From: Arundinibacter roseus
GTDB taxonomy: Bacteria > Bacteroidota > Bacteroidia > Cytophagales > Spirosomataceae
DNA length: 64,000 nt
Reading direction: 5' to 3'
Assembly: GCF_004348825.1 (NCBI RefSeq)
Contig: NZ_SMJU01000009.1
Coordinates: forward strand, 62,001 to 126,000
A model generated the notes under the pieces. It did no database searches and was not told the origin of the DNA. It saw only the letters and a program-made list of their open reading frames with translations. Position numbers and translations under genes: made by a program. The first letter of the stretch is position 1. Each line of letters begins with the position of its first letter. Positions 37,322 through 46,513 of the stretch are shown piece after piece.

Positions 37322-38164
37322 TTACCTGAGCATGTTCAACAAGCTCGTTAATTTATCTTTCAGATCCTTCCGATCAACTATAAAGTCCAGGAAGCCATGT
37401 TCGAGCACAAATTCTGCACTTTGAAAGCCTTTGGGCAGGTCTTTACCAATGGTTTCGCGAATAACCCTTGGCCCGGCAAATCCAATGAGCGCACCTGGTT
37501 CAGAGATATTAAAATCGCCTAACATTGCGTACGAAGCAGTTACACCGCCAGTTGTAGGATCAGTCAGAAGTGAGATATAAGGAATCTTTGCTTCTGATAA
37601 CATGGCTAGTTTAGCAGAAGTTTTTGCCATTTGCATGAGCGAAAAGCCAGCCTCCATCATTCGGGCACCACCGGAGCGGGAGATCATCAAAAAAGGCACT
37701 TTATGCTTAATTGAATGGTCAATTGCTCTGGCAATTTTTTCTCCAACCACTGAGCCCATTGATCCACCAATGAAATTAAAATCCATACAGGCAATAACAA
37801 TTTCCACTTCATTCATTTTCCCAAATCCCGTTCTGACCGCATCTTTGAGTCCAGTTTTGAGCATTGTAGCCCGTACGCGATCTGGATAAGGTTTTGTATC
37901 TACAAAATTAAGGGGATTGCCGGAAGTCAGATTTTCATCCAGTTCTATATAAATATTTTGGTCAAAAAGCACTTCAAAATAAGCGTCAGACCCAATTTTT
38001 TCATGATAATTGCAATGCTCGCAGGTATAGGCATTTAGCTTGTGCTCACGTGTTTGCATAATTTTTTTACAACTGGGACACTGATACCAAAGCCCGTCAG
38101 GAGCTTCACGTTTCATTTCAGTGGGCGTACTTATACCTTTTTCTTTACGAACAAACCAAGACAT
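37322..38164 (-). CDS. accD: acetyl-CoA carboxylase carboxyltransferase subunit beta
   Basis: Transfers the carboxyl group from biotin to acetyl-CoA, the first step of fatty acid synthesis, together with AccA. 280 residues. The N-terminal zinc ribbon (CPSCKKIM...CEHCNYH) and the crotonase-type core ([51 protein letters not shown]) are complete. A TATATTTG at 38240-38247 may be its -7 element. Confidence 0.97.
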   Translation of the reverse strand: MSWFVRKEKGISTPTEMKREAPDGLWYQCPSCKKIMQTREHKLNAYTCEHCNYHEKIGSDAYFEVLFDQNIYIELDENLTSGNPLNFVDTKPYPDRVRATMLKTGLKDAVRTGFGKMNEVEIVIACMDFNFIGGSMGSVVGEKIARAIDHSIKHKVPFLMISRSGGARMMEAGFSLMQMAKTSAKLAMLSEAKIPYISLLTDPTTGGVTASYAMLGDFNISEPGALIGFAGPRVIRETIGKDLPKGFQSAEFVLEHGFLDFIVDRKDLKDKLTSLLNMLR

Positions 38165-38239
38165 ATTTCGAGAGATTTATCGGAGCGTTGAAACATTTCT
38201 ATTTGAATCCGAATGGTCCTTTTGACCGAGTTCGAGCGT

Positions 38240-38247
38240 CAAATATA
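38240..38247 (-). promoter_or_regulatory. possible accD -7 element
   Basis: Minus-strand TATATTTG fits TAnnTTTG and would start transcription about 70 nt before accD. No TTG occurs at the -33 distance, so this is a weak call. Confidence 0.35.
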
Positions 38248-38266
38248 CTAATAAATGTTTTGGCTA

Positions 38267-38959
38267 CTACAGCGAGAGGTAGTATTGTCGCCGGATGGGT
38301 GTAAGGCGCTCAATAGCATAACGTAAGGTGGTACGAGGTAATGACCGGATATGCAGGTGCAAAAATTCTTCCATACAATCCAGATCCTTTTTCCCAATTT
38401 CTCTTAAAATCCAGCCCATAGCTTTATGAATGAGGTGATGCGGATGAGCCAAAAGCTTTTCAATCAGACGTAGGCTATCTGTAAATTGGCCATATCGAAT
38501 AAAATAAAACGTTGCTATGAGTGCAACCCGCTGTGTCCAAATACTCTGATCGCCGGCGAGTTCGTATAAAAGATGCCGTTCTTTGTTAAATAGATGCCGA
38601 CCGACAATATCTCTGGCAGAAAGATCTACCAAATCCCAATTATTGATATACTTCAAATTTTTCAGATAGCCCTCAAAAATTGCCTCTCTATCCTCCGTGC
38701 TACCTTTATGGTACTGCCTGATCCATATCAGCAATGCGGCAAACCGACATTCATGCACAGGATCCTGAAGCAAATTTTCTACCTGCGTTAGTTCGAGGTT
38801 CTCCCACTTTTTGGCAACTTGTCGAACCAGCGGATTTGAAATACCCCAAAAAATGTCTCCCGCTGCATATTGTCCCGGTAGAGTCTGAAAATACTTTGAT
38901 ACAACTAGTGCCCGCTCTTCGTTCTGGAGACTTGCTAATTCTGATCGGATACCTTCCAT
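38267..38959 (-). CDS. DNA alkylation repair protein (AlkD-like HEAT-repeat glycosylase)
   Basis: 230 residues of helical repeats. Typical family segments are YFQTLPGQYAAGDIFWGISNPLVRQVAK, the WVDLSA-type NNWDLVDLSARDIVG with the conserved Trp-Asp, and HKAMGWILREIGKKD near the C-terminus. AlkD-type enzymes remove N3/N7-alkylated purines. No Ada or AlkB gene is adjacent. It begins just beyond the ftsZ terminator. Confidence 0.9.
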   Translation of the reverse strand: MEGIRSELASLQNEERALVVSKYFQTLPGQYAAGDIFWGISNPLVRQVAKKWENLELTQVENLLQDPVHECRFAALLIWIRQYHKGSTEDREAIFEGYLKNLKYINNWDLVDLSARDIVGRHLFNKERHLLYELAGDQSIWTQRVALIATFYFIRYGQFTDSLRLIEKLLAHPHHLIHKAMGWILREIGKKDLDCMEEFLHLHIRSLPRTTLRYAIERLTPIRRQYYLSL

Positions 38960-39000
38960 AGATAGTGAATAATGAAGTCAGAAAATAGAGGACTATAAAT

Positions 39001-39033
39001 AGTAAAAGCGGGATGTTAGGTCCCGCTTTTACT
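39001..39033 (-). terminator. ftsZ terminator
   Basis: A 13-bp perfect stem AGTAAAAGCGGGA/TCCCGCTTTTACT with a 7-nt loop immediately beyond the ftsZ stop. The T residues lie within the stem, and the run after it is weak. It ends the murD-ftsZ run. Confidence 0.75.
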
Positions 39034-39034
39034 G

Positions 39035-40561
39035 TTAGTCCAATCGAATTTGCTCAATTTCGTGGGCAGGAATTGCTGGTTTACGCCAAAGATCAATCTG
39101 ACTTCGTCGATAAGCAGGCCCCTTATCCAATTCATCCCAATTTATTCTTTTCTTATCTCTGAAACGTTCCACCAACTCTTTAATTCTACTATATTCTTCA
39201 GCGCTCCAGTCTTCTCTTTCCAGTCTACCTGACATTGAGTCCTGTGGAACTCTTTGATCATCATAGTGTAGGGGAAACTGTTTATGCTCATGAATTATTG
39301 GTATGTAATTAGTCTGTTGTTGCTCAATATATGGCGATGGAGTAAAGTCACTTGTTGGTGTACTATTAACTTTATTTGGGAAATTTTGAGGTAAAATCGT
39401 AGGTTCTTCTTTTACTTCCTCCTCAATTATTTCCACTTTTTCTTCCTTTGGCTCTTCTGGCTCAACTTCGTCAATAACCACAATTGGTGGCTCTTCAACT
39501 GGCAGTTCAGCTGTTGGGCGACGTGCCTTAACACCGGGGATCGGGGGCTCTACACTATCGAACCCTGCGGCAACAACCGTCACCCGGAGTTTATCTCCCA
39601 GCGTATCATCAATGATTGTTCCTAATTTAAACAGGTGGGCTTCACCCCCAACCTGAGAAAGAATATACTTCCAGATTTCGCGCTGCTCTTTCATGGTAGC
39701 TTCACGTCGCTTACTAGAAGCCAATGTTACCAGAATCCGCTGAGCCCCGGTAATTTCTCTATCGTTCAGCAGAGGAGAATCAAGAGCTTTCCGAATAGCT
39801 TCATGTGCTCTATTATCACCATCAACCTCTGCCGTGCCCATCACCGATTGCCCGGCTTCTTTCAGGACCTTCTCAACATCCCGAAAGTCAGTATTTATAT
39901 TTCCGCTTGTGGTAATAATTTCAGAAATACTCTTAACGGCATTGAGCAAAATCCCGTCTGCCTGTGCAAAGGCATCGGTAATTGCCATATCCTCAAACAG
40001 TTCTTCCAGTTTGTCATTAAGTACTACAAGAACTGTATCGCTATATTTCTTTAATTGTTCAATGCCCTCTAAGGCCTGTTCTTTCTTGGAACTGCCTTCC
40101 CAGGAATAAGGAGCAGTTACGACCGAAACCGTAAGCAATTTCATTTCTTCTTTGGCAATTTGGGCGATAACCGGTGCTGCACCTGTACCAGTTCCCCCTC
40201 CCATACCTGCCGTAATAAAAACCATTTGAGTTGATCCACCCAATAGTGCTTTTATCTCTTCAATTGTTTCCAGGGCAGCTTCACGCCCTCGGGTAATATC
40301 CATTCCTGCACCCAACCCCATCGTGAGTGATGCACCTAATTGTATTTTGTTAGGAACAGGGCTTTTTAACAAGGCCTGTCTATCTGTATTGCAGATAGCA
40401 AACTCTACATCTTTGATTTTCTTTTCAAACATGTAGTTTACAGCGTTACTTCCTCCACCGCCAACCCCAATTACCTTAATAATTGAGGGCTCAGCGACTC
40501 TATCTTCAATGCCATTCACGATGTAATCTTGTTCAAGGGCGTTTAACAAATTGGTATTCAT
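39035..40561 (-). CDS. ftsZ: cell division protein FtsZ
   Basis: Tubulin-like GTPase that forms the division ring. 508 residues, longer than the roughly 390 of E. coli because of a long acidic, proline-rich linker (about residues 340-450). GTP-binding GGGGSNAVNYM and GGGTGTGAAPVIAQIAKE are intact. The C-terminal tail (YRRSQIDLWRKPAIPAHE) likely serves as the peptide that binds FtsA. 84 bp downstream of ftsA. Confidence 0.98.
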   Translation of the reverse strand: MNTNLLNALEQDYIVNGIEDRVAEPSIIKVIGVGGGGSNAVNYMFEKKIKDVEFAICNTDRQALLKSPVPNKIQLGASLTMGLGAGMDITRGREAALETIEEIKALLGGSTQMVFITAGMGGGTGTGAAPVIAQIAKEEMKLLTVSVVTAPYSWEGSSKKEQALEGIEQLKKYSDTVLVVLNDKLEELFEDMAITDAFAQADGILLNAVKSISEIITTSGNINTDFRDVEKVLKEAGQSVMGTAEVDGDNRAHEAIRKALDSPLLNDREITGAQRILVTLASSKRREATMKEQREIWKYILSQVGGEAHLFKLGTIIDDTLGDKLRVTVVAAGFDSVEPPIPGVKARRPTAELPVEEPPIVVIDEVEPEEPKEEKVEIIEEEVKEEPTILPQNFPNKVNSTPTSDFTPSPYIEQQQTNYIPIIHEHKQFPLHYDDQRVPQDSMSGRLEREDWSAEEYSRIKELVERFRDKKRINWDELDKGPAYRRSQIDLWRKPAIPAHEIEQIRLD

Positions 40562-40645
40562 ATGGTCAGGTGCGTATTAGCTTTCTTCGAATATTCTATT
40601 CCGTCCGAACAAGTATTTTAACGATGCCCGTATTCGTAGCATTTT

Positions 40646-41998
40646 TTAGTAACCTCCTCCGGTTTTATCTTCCTTGTCTCCGCTCGAAAAGGGATTTAGT
40701 TTTTTTAAGCCTTCAAACAAAGGATTCCCTCCACTTGGCTTTATCACTTCATCTGTCTTAGAAATCACATGCGAATTCGATGGAAACAACGGACAGATCG
40801 ACTCTATACGCATGTCAATTTTTTTTAGGCCTGCCCATGCTAAACCAAGTGCGGTAGCGTAGCTAGTACTACTCACAAAGTCTGCCTTCGGTGTATGTGC
40901 AAGCCGTTCGGGAATACCTACACGAACAGGCATGTCATTAGCTACCCGGCTAAACAATGTCTCTATTTCCGGCAAATTAGCTGTCCCACCAGTAAGCACA
41001 ATTCCACCGATTAAATCGTCAGAAAATCCCGATTCGAGTATCTCCGCGTATACTAAAGCAGCAATTTCCTTTAAACGCTCTTCAATTATTAATGCTACAT
41101 TTTTTTTCAAAACTTGTTTAGGTGGACGACCTTTTAGGTAATTAACAAGTATTTCAATATTCAGAGCGGTATTCTCGGATAAAGATTCACCGTATTTTTT
41201 TTTCAATAACTCAGCACCATCTAATTGTATTCCACACCCTGTTTTTAAATCTGCCGTGATGTGACGTCCTGCAATCGGGAAAGAGCTAATGTAACGGATG
41301 ATGCCTCCCTGATATATTACAATATCAGTAACGTGATCGCCAATATCAACCAATGCGATCCCGGCTTCCATTTCATCCTCACTAAGTACTGCCAAACCGG
41401 CAGCAATGGGTGCAAGCAAAAGCTGATCAAATTCCAGTGACTGATCTGCCGTTTTCAGGCTATTTTTCGTCAGTTCAATTGCTTGTCTATTTCCAGACAC
41501 AACTAGAAAATCTCCGCCCAGCCGAACCCCAACACGCCCTACCGGCTCTTTTACAGTGGGACTATTATCGACAACAAATTCACCAGGAATGACATGCATT
41601 ACCTCAAAATTTGGTTCATTTTGGGCTCTGTACAAATCCTTAATTAAATGCTCTACATCTTCCTGAGTTACTTCATTACTTATAGCAGAGGTAGGCCGTA
41701 CCATAGAGCTGCTGAGCGATGATACCTGCACATGCCCCCCGCCAAAACTGACGTTCACATGTCCTATTTCAAGGTCTGAACGCATAGCAAGTTGCGATAA
41801 GGCACTGCGAATTGCCATTCCAACCTGTTTTACGTTCTTTACTGCACCATTAACAATGGCATCATTGGGTACTGAAACTTCACTGAAACCAATGACTTCC
41901 ACCGTATCCTGATATAGGTTCTCCTGGCTTTCAATAGCAACGGCAGCGACCTTCGTACTTCCTACGTCCAAACCTACTGAAATCATACCTTTCCTCAT
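40646..41998 (-). CDS. ftsA: cell division protein FtsA
   Basis: Actin-like membrane tether for FtsZ. About 450 residues from the ATG at 41998 (MRKGMISVGLDVGSTKVAAV); a GTG at 42025 would add nine residues and overlap ftsQ. Nucleotide-binding segments VGLDVGSTKVAAVAI and IALVDIGDHVTDIVIYQGG are seen. The C-terminus ends in a Lys/Phe-rich stretch (LFEGLKKLNPFSSGDKED), plausible as the amphipathic membrane-targeting helix. Confidence 0.95.
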   Translation of the reverse strand: MRKGMISVGLDVGSTKVAAVAIESQENLYQDTVEVIGFSEVSVPNDAIVNGAVKNVKQVGMAIRSALSQLAMRSDLEIGHVNVSFGGGHVQVSSLSSSMVRPTSAISNEVTQEDVEHLIKDLYRAQNEPNFEVMHVIPGEFVVDNSPTVKEPVGRVGVRLGGDFLVVSGNRQAIELTKNSLKTADQSLEFDQLLLAPIAAGLAVLSEDEMEAGIALVDIGDHVTDIVIYQGGIIRYISSFPIAGRHITADLKTGCGIQLDGAELLKKKYGESLSENTALNIEILVNYLKGRPPKQVLKKNVALIIEERLKEIAALVYAEILESGFSDDLIGGIVLTGGTANLPEIETLFSRVANDMPVRVGIPERLAHTPKADFVSSTSYATALGLAWAGLKKIDMRIESICPLFPSNSHVISKTDEVIKPSGGNPLFEGLKKLNPFSSGDKEDKTGGGY

Positions 41999-42017
41999 GT
42001 CAAAATGGTGTATTACG

Positions 42018-42794
42018 TTATTCACAAACGATCTGATTTGAGAATTTTAAACTAATTTTTGAATAACGACTCCAATCAGAAGCCATTACTTTTTCATAAA
42101 AGGTACGAAGCTTTCCCAGCTTTGAATCTATATTTTCAGCCTTCCCGAATTCAATCCTTTGATTCCCTATTGTTGTGAACAAATCGATTTCTCCATCTTT
42201 GGATACATCCATTTGAGTAATTTGTACATTCCACAACGGATCCTGATTTAAAGCTTTAATCAATTCCAGAACATCTTTTTCATATTTAGTTGTAAGGTTC
42301 TTTTTTTCGGAAAAGAAAGTACCTGAAACCAAAAGTACATGTGCAGAATATCTTTCTGACAATGGGAAATATTTTCCCAGCTCATTGATATAAAAGCCTT
42401 CCGATTTTCTCCATTCTCCGTTCCTGGAGTTGTTAATCCAACGTGCAACTGGTTTTTCCTGTTCAACCTGAACGACCAAATTACCTTCCAGATCGTGGAA
42501 AATTTGCCCCGATTTGATATGCTTATTGAGTTTTATCCTGTTTTCAAGGGCACTGAGAGGGATATTTTTCTGGCGATTGCCATGAATGGGGTCATTCCCA
42601 TTATTCGTAATAAGTTTTTCAACATCTGATTTCGTTACAAAACGAATACCGCTTTCATAATCAACTTTCACGATCACGTCATTGATCTGTTGATGTCTCA
42701 ACTTATTTTCGGCCATTCCTACGCATATCGTAAGCACAAGTATCCAAATACTCATTCCAAACAGCTTAGACTTATAGTCAAATTTACGTAACAT
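42018..42794 (-). CDS. ftsQ: cell division protein FtsQ/DivIB
   Basis: 258 residues: one N-terminal membrane span (LFGMSIWILVLTICVGMA), a POTRA-like domain (VKVDYESGIRFVTKSDVEKLI, LENRIKLNKHIKSGQIFHDLEG) and a conserved FtsQ beta domain (NQDPLWNVQITQMDVSKDG). Links FtsZ-ring proteins to septal wall synthesis. Identification rests on fold pattern and the murC-ftsQ-ftsA order. Confidence 0.9.
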   Translation of the reverse strand: MLRKFDYKSKLFGMSIWILVLTICVGMAENKLRHQQINDVIVKVDYESGIRFVTKSDVEKLITNNGNDPIHGNRQKNIPLSALENRIKLNKHIKSGQIFHDLEGNLVVQVEQEKPVARWINNSRNGEWRKSEGFYINELGKYFPLSERYSAHVLLVSGTFFSEKKNLTTKYEKDVLELIKALNQDPLWNVQITQMDVSKDGEIDLFTTIGNQRIEFGKAENIDSKLGKLRTFYEKVMASDWSRYSKISLKFSNQIVCE

Positions 42795-42821
42795 GCTGAT
42801 AATATTAAAAGTCTTTTTTTA

Positions 42822-44219
42822 CTAATTAGCAAATGGAACCTGTAACATTTCTTTTATATAACCAACATACTTACTAATATCCCCCGCGCCAATGGTTACA
42901 AGAACATCTATCTCCTTCATTTTTAGGACAGAAATCAATTGATCGGCTGAAATCTGCGTTTTATCCTCTAATTTCACTTTATCAAAAATTATCCGGGATG
43001 TAACTCCTGGAATAGGCAATTCTCTGGCTGGATAAATATCCAAAAGTAGTAACCTGTCTGCAAGGCTTAAACTGTTCGCAAATCCTTCGGCGAAGTCACG
43101 CGTTCGGCTAAACAGATGTGGCTGAAATACAGCTGTGATGTGGCGAGTGGGGTATAATGCCCTTACAGAAGAAAGGAACGCCTCAATTTCTGTTGGATGA
43201 TGCGCATAATCGTCTATAAAAACGGCTGTTTCACTTTCAATAATATACTCAAACCGTCGTTGAACTCCTTTATACGTATTTATACCTGCTCGAATCTGTT
43301 CTGGCGACAAGCCTACGTATAATGCGACTGCAATAGCGGCCAATGCATTTTCTACATTATGAAAGCCAGGCACCGAAAGGGAAAATCCTGAAATTTCTCC
43401 CTCGGGATGGACTACATCAAACATAAATCGAGCATCTTTGATTTGAAGATTTGTACAATGTACGTCCCCTTCATGCAAGGAATACTCTACTACGTTAGCA
43501 GAAGTTGAATCTTTAAGTTCTAAGCCCTTACGCATAAAAAGCATACCGTCCGACCGGATTTGACTCACGAATGAGCGAAACGATTCCATTAATGATTCAT
43601 GTTCACCATAAATATCGAGATGATCGGCATCCGTTGAGGTTACAATTGCCACAGATGGGAACAGGGTAAGAAAGGAGCGGTCAAATTCATCGGCCTCAAC
43701 TACACAAAGAATTTCCTCAACGTTTTCAGTTGGGTCGTTGAGCAAGAAGTTTGTTCCATAATTTTGGGTAATTCCCCCTAAAAACGCTGTACAATTTTGG
43801 CCTGCTGCCCGAAAAAGATGAGCCACCATGGATGAGGTGGTCGTTTTACCATGTGTGCCGGCAACAGCTACTGTTTTGAGGGTATTTGTCAACCAACCGA
43901 GCACCTGCGACCTCTTTTGAATTTCAAATTTAGTTTCCCGAAAGTAGACCAATTGCCTGTGATCTGCTGGTATAGCAGGTGTATATACAACCAAAGTTAA
44001 CAAAGAGTCTTTGAGAAAATCTGTCGGGATGCTGTTCAGGTTGTCATCAAAACAAACCTGTATCCCCTCAGCCTGTAGGGTATCAGTAAGAGGTGTTGGT
44101 GTCCGATCATATCCTGCGACCAAAAAACCATTCACATGAAACCAACGCGCAAGGGCGCTCATCCCTATTCCTCCAATACCAACAAAATATACATATTTCC
44201 AGGGTGTTGAAAAGTTCAT
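42822..44219 (-). CDS. murC: UDP-N-acetylmuramate--L-alanine ligase
   Basis: Adds the first amino acid to UDP-MurNAc. 465 residues from the ATG at 44219; a TTG two codons earlier is less likely. GGIGMSALARW is the N-terminal Rossmann motif, GTHGKTTTSSMVAHLF the ATP site and DDYAHHPTEIEAFL the C-terminal signature. 20 bp downstream of murG. Confidence 0.97.
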   Translation of the reverse strand: MNFSTPWKYVYFVGIGGIGMSALARWFHVNGFLVAGYDRTPTPLTDTLQAEGIQVCFDDNLNSIPTDFLKDSLLTLVVYTPAIPADHRQLVYFRETKFEIQKRSQVLGWLTNTLKTVAVAGTHGKTTTSSMVAHLFRAAGQNCTAFLGGITQNYGTNFLLNDPTENVEEILCVVEADEFDRSFLTLFPSVAIVTSTDADHLDIYGEHESLMESFRSFVSQIRSDGMLFMRKGLELKDSTSANVVEYSLHEGDVHCTNLQIKDARFMFDVVHPEGEISGFSLSVPGFHNVENALAAIAVALYVGLSPEQIRAGINTYKGVQRRFEYIIESETAVFIDDYAHHPTEIEAFLSSVRALYPTRHITAVFQPHLFSRTRDFAEGFANSLSLADRLLLLDIYPARELPIPGVTSRIIFDKVKLEDKTQISADQLISVLKMKEIDVLVTIGAGDISKYVGYIKEMLQVPFAN

Positions 44220-44245
44220 GTTCAATGGGTTAAATATCCTGATAA

Positions 44246-45343
44246 CTAAGGCATTAATTTCAAAACTTCGAGAGCGATTTCCCGAGCAGCGTGGGGTTTG
44301 GCTAATTTACCAATATTTAAACTTAATTCACTCTTTTTTAAAGGGTCATCCAGTAAACGGATAGCGGTCTCTGCTAGCTCCTGAGCGGCATTTGAATCCG
44401 TAACCAATAAGGCAGCATTCTGACGAATCAGGGCCATTGCATTCAGAGTTTGATGGTCTTCGGCTGCAAACGGGAAAGGCACCAGAATTGCGGGTTTCGT
44501 AGCCAAACATAGCTCTGAAACTGATAAAGCACCAGCTCGGGAAATAACGACATCAGCTACGGCATAGGCTAGATCCATTTCATAAATAAAGTCATAGGCT
44601 TTAAAATACCCTGAGGGATACTGTTCAATTGCCTGTCGGGCAGTTTCTATATAAGGCTTTCCTGTTTGCCACAGCAGTTGATAACCTGCGTCACTAAATT
44701 TTTTCAGGCTGCTTTTTACACTTTCGTTGATCGTACGGGCACCTAGGCTGCCCCCCATAACAAACAGAGTTTTGCGATGTGCTACAAATCCAAAGTGTTT
44801 CAAGGCGAGCGCTCGCTTATCTATGTTATTCAAGATATCACTACGCACAGGATTTCCCAGGAGCTTGATTTTCTTTTTTTCAAAAAAGGCCTCCATCCCC
44901 GGATACGCGACACAAATGGTTTTTGCTTTTCTAGCCAGCACTTTGTTTGTAATTCCTGCGTACGAATTCTGCTCTTGAATTAAAGTGGGTATTCCTGAAA
45001 GTGTGGCTGCCAATAGCACAGGGCCACTTGCAAATCCTCCCACACCAATGGCAACATCCGGACGAAATTCCCGCAAAATTTTTCTTGCCATCCACAGACT
45101 CTTAACGAGTTTAAAGGGAAATAGAACATTCTCTAACGTAAGCGCTCGCTTTATGCCAACAATTGGTAATCCTACAATCTGAAATCCGGCTCGTGGCACT
45201 TTTTCCATCTCCATCTTCCCTAGTGCACCCACAAAAAGTATTTCAATCGATGGATCCTCATGCCTGAGCGAATGAGCAATAGCAATAGCCGGATAAATGT
45301 GCCCTCCCGTTCCACCGCCACTAATTATGATGCGCTTTGCCAT
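44246..45343 (-). CDS. murG: undecaprenyl-PP-MurNAc-pentapeptide-UDP-GlcNAc GlcNAc transferase
   Basis: Makes lipid II from lipid I at the inner face of the membrane. 365 residues. The first glycine-rich loop GGGTGGHIYPAIAIAHSL, GGFASGPVLLAA, and in the C-terminal half GGSLGARTIN and ISRAGALSVSELC match MurG. It sits 6 bp after ftsW ends. Confidence 0.97.
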   Translation of the reverse strand: MAKRIIISGGGTGGHIYPAIAIAHSLRHEDPSIEILFVGALGKMEMEKVPRAGFQIVGLPIVGIKRALTLENVLFPFKLVKSLWMARKILREFRPDVAIGVGGFASGPVLLAATLSGIPTLIQEQNSYAGITNKVLARKAKTICVAYPGMEAFFEKKKIKLLGNPVRSDILNNIDKRALALKHFGFVAHRKTLFVMGGSLGARTINESVKSSLKKFSDAGYQLLWQTGKPYIETARQAIEQYPSGYFKAYDFIYEMDLAYAVADVVISRAGALSVSELCLATKPAILVPFPFAAEDHQTLNAMALIRQNAALLVTDSNAAQELAETAIRLLDDPLKKSELSLNIGKLAKPHAAREIALEVLKLMP

Positions 45344-45349
45344 AAAGTA

Positions 45350-46501
45350 TCAAATCGTTTTTTCTTCTAATTCGCCCCTGCTTACACTTAATATAATTCC
45401 CATGGCTAACCCTGTAAATAGCATGGAAGTCCCTCCTTTACTTATGAAAGGAAGTGTTTGACCAGTAACAGGAAACAAACCAACGGTTACTGCCATCGTA
45501 GCAAACGCCTGAAAAACGATGCTGAAAGTCAGACCTGCCGAAAGCAAACCTCCGTAAGGTCTCTTAGGCTTTTCAATGGCTTTAAGCCCTCGGTATAGCA
45601 AAAGAAGAAAGGCACAAATGACAAATATTGCTCCCAAAGTACCATACTCCTCAACGATGATAGCAAATACAAAATCACTATTACTATGAGGCAGGTATCT
45701 TCTTTGGCGACTTTTGGCTACTCCTTCACCCGTTAATCCACCGCGCGCCATTGCGATGAAGGCATGAGAAGCCTGATACTCTACTTTTTCACTATTAAAA
45801 AATTGCTCTATACGTTTTTCAGCTGTACCGCCTCGTTGACCCAATTTCAGAACGACTAATACCCCTGAGAAAAAAATAAAGACGCAGAAAGTAAAAAACA
45901 GATATTTGATAGGTACTTTACCTACATACATCATCATGAAGCAAGTTGCTCCCAGAAGCGCTGATGTAGAAATATTGGACCTATAAATTAAGGCACATAC
46001 AAGGCCAATCATGAAGATAGGCTCTATGAGGGATTCCAGTGTATTCCAACCCTTTTTAAAACGTCGCGCCAGGACCAGGGCAAGGTGGGCAATTAAGGCT
46101 ACTTTGGCAAGCTCAGAAGGTTGAAACCTGCGGTTAATAAACGGAATTTCCACCCAACGGGAGGCATCGTTAACGTTGATTCCTTTAAAAAAAGTAAGAA
46201 ATAATAGAATAATCGAAAGCCAAACGCCTAATCGTGAGAATATTACAAATTTGGTGTAAGGGATTAGATGAACAAAATACATCACCAGAAACGCCATTCC
46301 TGCCGATTGAATCTGTTTGTAGAGAAGATATTCAGTATCTCCGTTATGTTCCAGGTAGGCTTCCATTACGCTCGCACTATATACCACGGGTACACCACCT
46401 ACCAGCAGAAAAACCGCCACACTCCATAGCCACGGGTCTCCTTTCAGGTTTTTTACAAACCAGGCCTGAGTCAAATCTTTTAGTCTAATAACTGAATCCA
46501 T
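45350..46501 (-). CDS. ftsW: SEDS-family peptidoglycan polymerase FtsW
   Basis: Septal glycan polymerase, 383 residues from the ATG at 46501 (MDSVIRLKD); a TTG four codons upstream opens the longer frame. About ten spans; NRRFQPSELAKVALIAHLALVLARR and the C-terminal PVTGQTLPFISKGGTSMLFTGLAMGIILSVSR are SEDS signatures. It lies 12 bp after murD ends. Confidence 0.95.
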   Translation of the reverse strand: MDSVIRLKDLTQAWFVKNLKGDPWLWSVAVFLLVGGVPVVYSASVMEAYLEHNGDTEYLLYKQIQSAGMAFLVMYFVHLIPYTKFVIFSRLGVWLSIILLFLTFFKGINVNDASRWVEIPFINRRFQPSELAKVALIAHLALVLARRFKKGWNTLESLIEPIFMIGLVCALIYRSNISTSALLGATCFMMMYVGKVPIKYLFFTFCVFIFFSGVLVVLKLGQRGGTAEKRIEQFFNSEKVEYQASHAFIAMARGGLTGEGVAKSRQRRYLPHSNSDFVFAIIVEEYGTLGAIFVICAFLLLLYRGLKAIEKPKRPYGGLLSAGLTFSIVFQAFATMAVTVGLFPVTGQTLPFISKGGTSMLFTGLAMGIILSVSRGELEEKTI

Positions 46502-46513
46502 TGTGACGCTCAA

